Notes under the pieces: generated by a model
The model's input: the letters and a program-made list of their open reading frames with translations, nothing else
The model's database searches: none
What the model was told of the DNA's origin: nothing
Made by a program: the position numbers and the translations under genes
Shown here: one piece after another, positions 34,293 through 39,818 of the stretch
How positions within the stretch are numbered: position 1 is the stretch's first letter
How the letters are laid out: each line of letters opens with the position of its first letter
Assembly: GCF_003612055.1 (NCBI RefSeq)
Contig: NZ_RAWB01000017.1
Coordinates: forward strand, 1-39,818
Reading direction: 5' to 3'
Source: Corallococcus llansteffanensis
GTDB lineage: Bacteria > Myxococcota > Myxococcia > Myxococcales > Myxococcaceae
DNA length: 39,818 bases

Positions 34293-36620
34293 TCAGCGGA
34301 CTGGTACCGGCAGCACCTGTGGAAGTGCCTCCAGAGGAAGTCGTAGCTCCTTCGGCGCCTCGGCCAGGTTTTCGTAATACCGCTCGGAGTTGGAGCGCCG
34401 GTAATTGATGCCATGGGTGCGCTCCATCCATTGCTTGAAGTCGCTGATTTCGTTGTCGCTCAGGTGCTCGGCGCGCGCTCGCTTCGAGACGATGCTGGCC
34501 GTGAGCTTCGCGCCCTGGGCGAAGACGAAGTTCTCGTCGAAGAAGTCCTGGAACTTCTGCTCGAATGAGGCAGCGCGCTCATCCTGGAGCGCGCGCGTGG
34601 TGTCCGTCAGTGGCAGGTCACCATGATGCGGACACAGGCGCTGGTAGATGAGCCTGCACATCCACAGGAAGCCCGGCAGTTCGACCATGAGCCGGGACCG
34701 CCACGTCGGGTCGTCCTTGCGCTTGCTCTCGGCGATCTCGATGTAGAGCATCCTGGAGCGGTCCGAGTTCTGGCTGCTGATCTCCGGCTTCGGGTTGCTG
34801 GCCACGAACAGCTTGGTCTTGAGCGGGTACGAGAACGGCGTCTGGCCCTTGTACTCGACCAGGACGTGATCGCCGCTCGTGAGGTTCCGGACGATCTCCA
34901 TCATGCCGAATCGGGGGTTCTTGCAGTCGGCGTAGACCGCGAGGCGCTTGCCGTAGAAGGCGCTGTAGACGAACTGGTTGCCCTTCAAGTGGCTGTTCGT
35001 GATGCCCGTGGCGGCCGGGCCGAACACCTCCATCAACACACCGAGCACCACGGACTTCCCATCCTGCCCCTCGCCCCGGAGCCACAGATACTGGCGTCCC
35101 ATGTTCTTCGGCTCGAAGCAGGACCAGACGTAGGCCATGAACGTCTCGCGGTCACTCAGCCGCTCCAGGAACTCACTCCATGCCGGGCAAGGGGCCTGGG
35201 TGGGCTGCCAGTCGAAGCGTTTGAAGCAGAGCCGCTGGTCCCCCTCGAAGCAGAATGGCTCCGGCTCAGCCACGAGGCGCGGGCATTCCTTCTTCCAGAG
35301 CAGGATCGCATCGCCGAGGAGTTTGTCCGGCGGGATCTGACCGAAGCGCGCCTTCAGGTGGTCATGAAGAACCTGTCGCAGGTGTGCGTCACCGTGGAGC
35401 AGGTTCACCTCCCGGCGGGCGTTCATCGAAAAGATGCGCTCGATGCCATCCTCGGCCCGCAGGAGCGCGAACCGCTTGTTCAGCACCGGGACGCAGTGCT
35501 CCACGAGCTTCGCGGTCCCGAAGTTCGTGTACGCGGCCTCGGCGGTGAGCACTTCGGCAGGAGATGCGTGGTTCGCGATCCCGTCCTCGTCGATACCGCT
35601 GAGCCTCTTCTTTGCCTCCCTCTGCCACCGGTTGAAGTCGTGCCTCTTGAGCAAGAGCCGCGCGAGCTTCGCAACCCGATCGAAGTCGAGCATCTGCTGC
35701 TTCCGGTTCATGTCGTCCCAATGCTGCTCCAGCCAGTCCAGGGCCTCGGCCACGTTGAATGGTCGAACCGAGTCCTGAAGAAGCTCCAGACGGCACTCCA
35801 GCTCCGGAGAGGACACGGCGAGGTAATCGTCGATCCCCAGCTTCTCCTCCCCCTTCTGGTGCGGCAGGTACGCGACTTCGACGGTGGCACTCTCTCCGGC
35901 AAGGAGCACACCGAGTTGGTGGAGGCCCGAGAGGACGTTCCCGTTGGTGTCCACGTCGGAGTCGAAGCAGATGATGAAGGTCTTGTCCGCGACGGCGAGC
36001 CGCTTCAGCCCCTCGGCGAGCACGCGCTCGTCCCTGCCCTCACACTTCGCGATCCAGCGCGCATTGCCATCGCCGCCGTTCTGCGCCCCTTGGATGGCAA
36101 CGGCCGCGAGCCCTGCCTGACGCAGCGCCAGTGCCTTGAACTCGCCCTCGCAGATCCAGATGCGCGTGGCCGAGCGCAGGAGAGGGTCATCCAGTCCGAG
36201 CGGGTAGTACACGAGCGCGCCCTTGCCGCACGGGCAAAGATACTTCGGGCCTTCGATGAACTGCGGCGGCGGGTCGCGCATGTACTCGACCGCGATGCTG
36301 TGCGGCACCTGGTCCTCGGGGACCGGTACCCGAGGATCATCAGGCCGCAGTTTCACGTACCCATCGCAGCCCGAGTACGGAATCACGAGGCCGGGGGCTG
36401 GGATGTACCGGTGGCCATCACGTCGGGCGAGAAGTTTAGCTCCCTCTTCCTGTGTCCAGTACGCGCGAATCCCGGCCTTGATCGCGGTTTCGACGGTGAT
36501 GCCACGCTCAGTCAGAGCCGCCTGCGATGCGGCAGAGAACTTCGACGTGTTCGTGTTGCTCCCCGTGTCGGTGTTGGTGTCACTGCTGCTGCATCCATTG
36601 AGGTTCGCCGAGTTGTCCAT
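34293..36620 (-). CDS. TOPRIM-like (DUF3854) and SF3/D5 primase-helicase
   Basis: A 775-residue replication protein of mobile elements. After a low-complexity N-terminus (Ser/Asp/Thr/Asn-rich), a DUF3854/TOPRIM-like module appears. It has a Cys pair (YLCPCG), Glu in WICEGEFKAL (about 158) and DSDVD in FIICFDSDVD (about 220). The C-terminal SF3 helicase has Walker A GEGQDGKSVVL (about 520), Walker B-like AVYADCKNPRFG, and sensor TKLFVASNPKPEIS. D5/P4-type enzymes prime and unwind plasmid or satellite DNA. The ATG at 36620 is chosen; a GTG at 36674 would extend it by 18 residues. There is no ribosome site. It is the main clue that the region is a P4-like satellite or integrated plasmid. Confidence 0.88.
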   Translation of the reverse strand: MDNSANLNGCSSSDTNTDTGSNTNTSKFSAASQAALTERGITVETAIKAGIRAYWTQEEGAKLLARRDGHRYIPAPGLVIPYSGCDGYVKLRPDDPRVPVPEDQVPHSIAVEYMRDPPPQFIEGPKYLCPCGKGALVYYPLGLDDPLLRSATRIWICEGEFKALALRQAGLAAVAIQGAQNGGDGNARWIAKCEGRDERVLAEGLKRLAVADKTFIICFDSDVDTNGNVLSGLHQLGVLLAGESATVEVAYLPHQKGEEKLGIDDYLAVSSPELECRLELLQDSVRPFNVAEALDWLEQHWDDMNRKQQMLDFDRVAKLARLLLKRHDFNRWQREAKKRLSGIDEDGIANHASPAEVLTAEAAYTNFGTAKLVEHCVPVLNKRFALLRAEDGIERIFSMNARREVNLLHGDAHLRQVLHDHLKARFGQIPPDKLLGDAILLWKKECPRLVAEPEPFCFEGDQRLCFKRFDWQPTQAPCPAWSEFLERLSDRETFMAYVWSCFEPKNMGRQYLWLRGEGQDGKSVVLGVLMEVFGPAATGITNSHLKGNQFVYSAFYGKRLAVYADCKNPRFGMMEIVRNLTSGDHVLVEYKGQTPFSYPLKTKLFVASNPKPEISSQNSDRSRMLYIEIAESKRKDDPTWRSRLMVELPGFLWMCRLIYQRLCPHHGDLPLTDTTRALQDERAASFEQKFQDFFDENFVFAQGAKLTASIVSKRARAEHLSDNEISDFKQWMERTHGINYRRSNSERYYENLAEAPKELRLPLEALPQVLPVPVR

Positions 36621-36626
36621 ACCGAA

Positions 36627-36720
36627 GAGATATCGAATTGAGTTGCTGGCCTTCTGCGCCCCGAGGGGCGGCACCGAGCACCACGCGCGGGAAGGTGTTG
36701 ATATGGATGTATCGAATTCA
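36627..36720 (-). repeat. Two operator-like direct repeats upstream of the primase gene
   Basis: GAGATATCGAATTGA (36627-36641) and GATGTATCGAATTCA (36706-36720) agree at 12 of 15 positions, sharing TATCGAATT, and lie 79 bases apart. They flank the primase start region and may be sites for an element regulator. The copy near the ATG could also block initiation. Confidence 0.35.
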
Positions 36721-36884
36721 GGCTTCAGACCTCCCCCGTGGTGGGCAAGGGCGCATGTAGGCCCCTGAGCGCATCCACGCGGTGAGTGCGCATGAGGTAC
36801 ACGGCTCAGTTGTCCAACCGCGCGTTCCTGAACCGTGGACGGCCATGGGATTCGCGGCGTACACCGGACGGCAACCTTCCGTGT

Positions 36885-37367
36885 ATGAGCCGAGGCACCC
36901 GCTGGAGCACGGAGTACCTGGACGCGATGATCGCGGCCTGGGAGAAGTCCGGGCTGACCTCGGAGCAGTTCACGGCCACGGCCGCGCCAGGGCTGCCTGC
37001 GCGTACCCTACGGCTGCACCGCCAGCGAAAAGAGAAGGAGATCCACGCAGAGCTTCAGCGGCTTCGGGATGAAAACGCGACGCTCCGGTCGATGCTCGAA
37101 AGGAGCGCGTTGGTCCCTGGTGGTTGCCGGGCGGCAACCTTCAGCGACCCCAACGGCCACGGCATTGGAGATCGCCATGTGGCAAACGGAACCGAAGCCC
37201 CTTCGCCGACCGCGACCGGGCCGCCAGCATTGGAGCCGGTACAGCCGCGCGTGGTGCCGCAGGACCAGGTTGCCGGACCCTCCCCCGGTGATCACGATGG
37301 TCGTGTGCTCGTAGGGGAAAACACCGAGCCGGTGCCCCCGAAGCGACCGACGTTCTCCTGGGATTGA
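36885..37367 (+). CDS. Hypothetical protein with transposase-like HTH and coiled coil
   Basis: A 160-residue frame from the ATG at 36885. The first half (RWSTEYLDAMIAAWEKSGLT onward, with PARTLRLHRQRKEKEIHAEL and a heptad-like ELQRLRDENATLRSMLERS) resembles the helix-turn-helix and leucine-zipper start of IS66/IS3-type transposase small subunits. The second half is Pro/Gly-rich and unlike a folded domain, so a frame slip near 37110 is possible. The region extends upstream in frame to 36786. It lies between the primase gene and a broken repressor gene. A remnant is as likely as a working gene. Confidence 0.45.
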   Translation: MSRGTRWSTEYLDAMIAAWEKSGLTSEQFTATAAPGLPARTLRLHRQRKEKEIHAELQRLRDENATLRSMLERSALVPGGCRAATFSDPNGHGIGDRHVANGTEAPSPTATGPPALEPVQPRVVPQDQVAGPSPGDHDGRVLVGENTEPVPPKRPTFSWD

Positions 37368-37402
37368 TGGCCCCGCGCCTGCTGGCCAATGTCGGGCGCC
37401 AT

Positions 37403-37695
37403 CTACCGCTGGTCTTGGTCCGCGAGCGCTTTCAAGAGCTTCTTGATCTCGGCCGAGGACATCGTGCGGATGCGGTCCACGAGGCGTTGCCGCTCGTCAT
37501 CCTCGGGGAACGTCAGGAGGTCCAGCGGCAACACTCCCAGGTGGTCCGCCAGCACCTTCAACGTGCGCAGGGTCGGACGGGCCAGCCCCTTCTCGATGTC
37601 AGAGAGGTACCCCTTCGAGCCGAGATCGCTCTCGTAGGCGAGCTTTCCATCGTGAGCCGGGACTCCTTACGGAGCTGGCGGATGCGCGCGCCCAC
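37403..37695 (-). pseudogene. XRE-family repressor broken by a one-base deletion
   Basis: Translated on the minus strand, one frame gives GARIRQLRKESRLTM from a possible GTG at 37695. The next frame continues GKLAYESDLGSKGYLSDIEK and on to LARPTLRTLKVLADHLGVLPLDLL, ending ADQDQR at the TAG at 37403-37405. Together they make a normal HTH_3 domain with a helical C-terminus. The frames meet at 37644-37651, where ATGGAAAGCTC would read through if it were ATGGAGAAGCTC, so one G is missing. Neither frame alone encodes a full domain: the second has no start codon after an upstream TAA. A sequencing error is the alternative. It is divergent from the repeat-protein gene. Confidence 0.8.
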
Positions 37696-37852
37696 GGTCT
37701 TCGCGAGCGGCTCCGGGGTGCGGCGGGGTATCCGGCTCGACTACGACCTAGGCTCCGTTACAGGGGACGACGCTGGTAGACGCGGGCGTGGAACTTCATG
37801 TGGTGGTATCCGAGACTGCTGCTTAAATTTTGACTCGAAAGTGAGGAACTTG

Positions 37853-38131
37853 ATGCGGAAACTCTACCCCACAGTGCACAACAGCCATGAAACCTACGGA
37901 CTGCCCGCCTACGAGATGCAGGGCAGTAGCTTGTACCCCACGGTGCACAACACCCGGGACTCCTATGGGCTCCCCGTCTACGAGATCCAGGGCGATAACA
38001 TCTACCCCACGGTGCACAACACCCGGGACTCCTATGGGCTCCCCGTCTACGAGATCCAGGGCGATAACATCTACCCCACGGTGCACAATCGCCGGAACTC
38101 CTATGGGCTCCCCGTCTACGAGATTCGCTAG
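37853..38131 (+). CDS. Protein of four 23-residue YPTVHN/YGLPVYEI repeats
   Basis: A 92-residue protein after the short start MRK. The repeat is [LI]YPTVHN, three variable residues, [ST]YGLP[VA]YE[IM]QG, and two or three small polar residues. It occurs three full times plus a shortened fourth copy ending in IR. Alternating hydrophobic residues predict two short strands per unit, so a four-unit closed beta fold (beta-flower or propeller-like) is plausible. There is no signal, membrane segment or cysteine. GAGG six bases before the ATG is an excellent ribosome site, supporting expression. An in-frame extension to 37364 runs antisense through the broken repressor and is rejected. No function known. 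Confidence 0.75.
   Translation: MRKLYPTVHNSHETYGLPAYEMQGSSLYPTVHNTRDSYGLPVYEIQGDNIYPTVHNTRDSYGLPVYEIQGDNIYPTVHNRRNSYGLPVYEIR
37862..38131 (+). repeat. 69-bp tandem repeat, four copies
   Basis: Copies run 37862-37930, 37931-37999, 38000-38068 and 38069-38131 (shortened). Copies 2 and 3 differ only in their first codon (TTG or ATC). Copy 4 differs from them at about ten positions and lacks the end, and copy 1 is the most diverged. This points to recent internal duplication of a unit in an older array. Confidence 0.9.
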
Positions 38132-38474
38132 GAGCTAGATCTTCAATCTCCTTCAGGATTGTTGCCGAAGGTCACCAAGGTTGGCGTCCTGGGAGGCATC
38201 TCGGCGATGCAGGGCAATTCCTTCGAGGACTTACCTGAAGGCGATTGGGGGTAGGACTCCAGGCAAAGGGCAAAGGCAGAACGCGAGCGCCGAGCGGGCG
38301 AGCCACCATACCCACTCGGCCGAGTCCTGTGGTCTCTTGTAATACTCCATAGGTTTATGAATAGTAGACCTTGGACCGCGAGAGCCACCGGCTCCCACAG
38401 CCGAAGCCCCACCAGGGAGCCGGAAGGCCCGAGCCAGCGCCCGCCGCGCGTCCCTTCCCACCTGGAGGCCGCAC
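38132..38474. other. Intergenic region upstream of the kinase gene
   Basis: About 340 bases without a credible gene. A short frame after the repeat gene reads VTKVGVLGGISAMQGNSFED and ends in a TAG near 38255; it lacks a good start and is probably a remnant. A perfect 12-bp palindrome ACTCGGCCGAGT (38314-38325) lies just upstream of an AT-rich stretch with a possible promoter (38337-38365). Confidence 0.5.
38337..38365 (+). promoter_or_regulatory. Possible promoter of the kinase gene
   Basis: TTGTAA (38337-38342), 17 bases, AATAGT (38360-38365); each hexamer matches 4 of 6 consensus positions. It stands in the only AT-rich stretch before the kinase gene, with a 12-bp palindrome just upstream that could be an operator. 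It would give a leader of about 100 bases. Confidence 0.3.
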
Positions 38475-39641
38475 ATGACCGATGACAGCACGCCGACCGA
38501 CGAAACGCGGATCGAGGACGCGACGCCGGAGAACAGTTCCGACCTGGAGAGCGCCCGCCCCCGGCTCCGGTTCACCATCGAAACCACCACGTACGAGGCC
38601 ATCCGCACGCTAGAGCGGCGGGGTAACGGCGAGGTGGTGCTCTTGGCCGAGCGTCACCTTCCCCATGGACTCGCCGGGCACGTCACCATCAAGCGCCTGC
38701 GCAATCCCGTCACTTTCGAGCGCTGCCAGCGGCTGATCGAGGAGGTCCAGCTCGCCTTCCGCCTCCACCACCCGGCCATCGCCCAGGTTCATCACCTGAA
38801 AATCTACGCCGACCGGCCGCACGTCATCGCGGAGTACGTGGACGGCCCCACGCTGGACACCATCATCAGCCTCGCCACCATGCGCGAGAAGCCGCTCTCC
38901 GCGCCTTTCGCCCTCTACATCGCCGCCGAGGTGGCCGACGCCCTCCACCACGCGCACACGCTAAGAGATTCGGAGAACCGGCCGCTGGGCATCATCCACC
39001 GCGACGTGGCGCCCCGGAACATCCGCGTGGCCCGGAGCGGCGAGGTGAAGGTGACAGACTTCGGCGCCACCTACTCGCTCATGGTGGGCCGGGAGGAGAC
39101 GCCGGGCCTGCTGCTCAAAGGCGACGTGGCGTACGCCTCGCCCGAGTACCTGCACCGCAAGCCCATGGATGGCCGATCCGATATCTTCTCGCTGGGCCTC
39201 GTCCTCATGGAGATGCTGACGTGCAAGCACCTCTTCGACGTGGAGGACGAAAAGGCCCCTAACGCCACCATGGACGTGAAGACGGAGGAGACGCCCTCGG
39301 TGCCCCTCACGCAGATGATCGCGCTCGTCAACCGCTACCGCCCCGAAGACGTGGAGAACGCGATGGCGGGCCTGCCGGACATGCTCAAGGCCATCGTCCA
39401 CAATGCCCTCCAGCGCAAGCTCTCCGAGCGCTACGCCACTGCCGCCGAGATGCGCGATGCGCTGCGGGCGGCGCTCGCGGCGGAGTCACAGCCCTTCGGC
39501 CGGAAGGAGGCGAGCGAGGAGCTGGCGCGGCTGCTGTCGGAGGCGTCCGTCCTGCGCGACCGGGTGGAGCTGGACGAAGAAGGCATCTTCCCCGAGGGCC
39601 TGGACGCCGACGAGGCGACGCCCGCACCGAACGAAGAGTGA
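38475..39641 (+). CDS. Serine/threonine protein kinase family protein
   Basis: A 388-residue cytoplasmic eukaryotic-like kinase. After a disordered acidic N-terminus, the domain spans about residues 40-340. It has the beta-3 lysine in VTIKRLR (Lys73), the catalytic loop HRDVAPRN (175-182), DFG (195-197), and YASPEYLHRKPMDGRSDIFSLG as the activation-segment end. The glycine loop is degenerate (RRGNGEVV). HRDVAPRN has Ala where Ser/Thr kinases usually have Lys, a form also seen in tyrosine kinases (HRDLAARN) and some myxobacterial Pkn proteins. There is no membrane segment or sensor. GGAGG precedes the ATG. The C-terminus is acidic and helical. Confidence 0.9.
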   Translation: MTDDSTPTDETRIEDATPENSSDLESARPRLRFTIETTTYEAIRTLERRGNGEVVLLAERHLPHGLAGHVTIKRLRNPVTFERCQRLIEEVQLAFRLHHPAIAQVHHLKIYADRPHVIAEYVDGPTLDTIISLATMREKPLSAPFALYIAAEVADALHHAHTLRDSENRPLGIIHRDVAPRNIRVARSGEVKVTDFGATYSLMVGREETPGLLLKGDVAYASPEYLHRKPMDGRSDIFSLGLVLMEMLTCKHLFDVEDEKAPNATMDVKTEETPSVPLTQMIALVNRYRPEDVENAMAGLPDMLKAIVHNALQRKLSERYATAAEMRDALRAALAAESQPFGRKEASEELARLLSEASVLRDRVELDEEGIFPEGLDADEATPAPNEE

Positions 39642-39671
39642 GAACGGGCGGCCGAGCACTCCTGGAAGCAA

Positions 39672-39694
39672 GCGGGCCCCAGGTGTGGGCCCGC
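39672..39694. terminator. Strong hairpin after the kinase gene
   Basis: GCGGGCCC (39672-39679) pairs with GGGCCCGC (39687-39694) around a 7-nt loop, followed on the plus strand by GTCGTTT. It lies between two convergent stop codons (39641 and 39703), so it probably ends both transcripts. Confidence 0.75.
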
Positions 39695-39700
39695 GTCGTT

Positions 39701-39818
39701 TCAGCGCAACAACACCTGGGCCACCTTCACGAGGGCATCGAGTTGGTCCTCGTCCATCTTGCGCGCGAGGCCGGTGAGCTGGCGCAGCTTGGGCGCCCCG
39801 CCCTGCCCTCGCTCCCCC
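39701..39818 (-). CDS. C-terminus of an unidentified gene, possibly HTH regulator
   Basis: Only the last 38 codons are in the window, running off the right edge. The end reads KLRQLTGLARKMDEDQLDAL followed by VKVAQVLLR and a TGA at 39701-39703. The Leu-rich amphipathic helix resembles the C-terminal dimerisation helix of XRE-type regulators in myxobacteria. That is a guess from composition alone. It shares the strong terminator hairpin with the kinase gene. Confidence 0.55.
   Translation of the reverse strand, partial: GERGQGGAPKLRQLTGLARKMDEDQLDALVKVAQVLLR

Noticed and set aside
37364-37852. In-frame upstream extension of the repeat protein
   Set aside because: The sequence before 37853 runs antisense through the frameshifted XRE gene and has no protein-like composition; the ATG at 37853 has a strong ribosome site.
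37862-38131. CRISPR array or integron-type repeat
   Set aside because: Copies are contiguous without spacers, 69 bp each, and preserve one reading frame.
38143-38412. 89-codon minus-strand ORF upstream of the kinase
   Set aside because: No ribosome site and unlikely composition; it lies across the probable promoter region.
31009-39818. Second copy of the tRNA-Sec 3' end (attR)
   Set aside because: Read by eye to the right edge, no repeat of GTTCGATTCCCGTGCCC was found; a computed search with mismatches would be needed to exclude a worn copy.

Overview
The window looks like a chromosomal segment from a myxobacterium of the Myxococcus/Corallococcus group. It is very GC-rich, and it carries a RomR-type polarity regulator, an encapsulin-targeted ferritin-like protein with a LTVGSLR-type tail, a solitary GroEL and a dense set of two-component genes. 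From memory (not looked up), the order romR, CheW-like, REC-GGDEF, encC, histidine kinase, orphan groEL matches the MXAN_4461 to MXAN_4467 neighbourhood of M. xanthus. The genus cannot be fixed from this sequence alone.

Left part (1-12.3 kb), mostly housekeeping. It holds an SDR oxidoreductase divergent from an acyl-CoA synthetase plus ketopantoate-reductase-like pair, and an eno-surE-LysM/M23 operon on the minus strand. An ADP-ribosylglycohydrolase-like protein follows, then a small unlisted 59-residue ORF, a ybgC-glpX-SRPBCC operon, and a secreted alkaline-phosphatase-superfamily enzyme facing a short hypothetical gene.

Middle part (12.4-30.9 kb), conserved core. On the minus strand a CheW-like gene, romR, valS and nadC follow one another. 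ValRS carries a C-terminal extension ending in a histone-H1-like Lys/Ala repeat. Next come a diguanylate cyclase, encC, a hybrid histidine kinase, and groEL behind a sigma-70-like promoter and a CIRCE-like operator. After these lie a single-domain receiver, a TPR-zincin, map, a Cys-rich lipoprotein, a DUF3857/transglutaminase membrane protein and a SAM methyltransferase.

Right part (30.9-39.8 kb), accessory. A selenocysteine tRNA gene (anticodon TCA) is followed at once by a tyrosine recombinase. Behind it are an AT-richer patch with a membrane protein and a T5orf172-type GIY-YIG protein, an excisionase-like HTH gene, and a TOPRIM-SF3 primase/helicase. This is the layout of a P4-like satellite or integrated island. 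Further right are a coiled-coil hypothetical, a frameshifted XRE repressor, a small gene made of four 23-residue repeats, a Ser/Thr-kinase gene and the 3' end of another gene. No second copy of the tRNA 3' end is visible, so the far boundary of the island is not in this window or has decayed.
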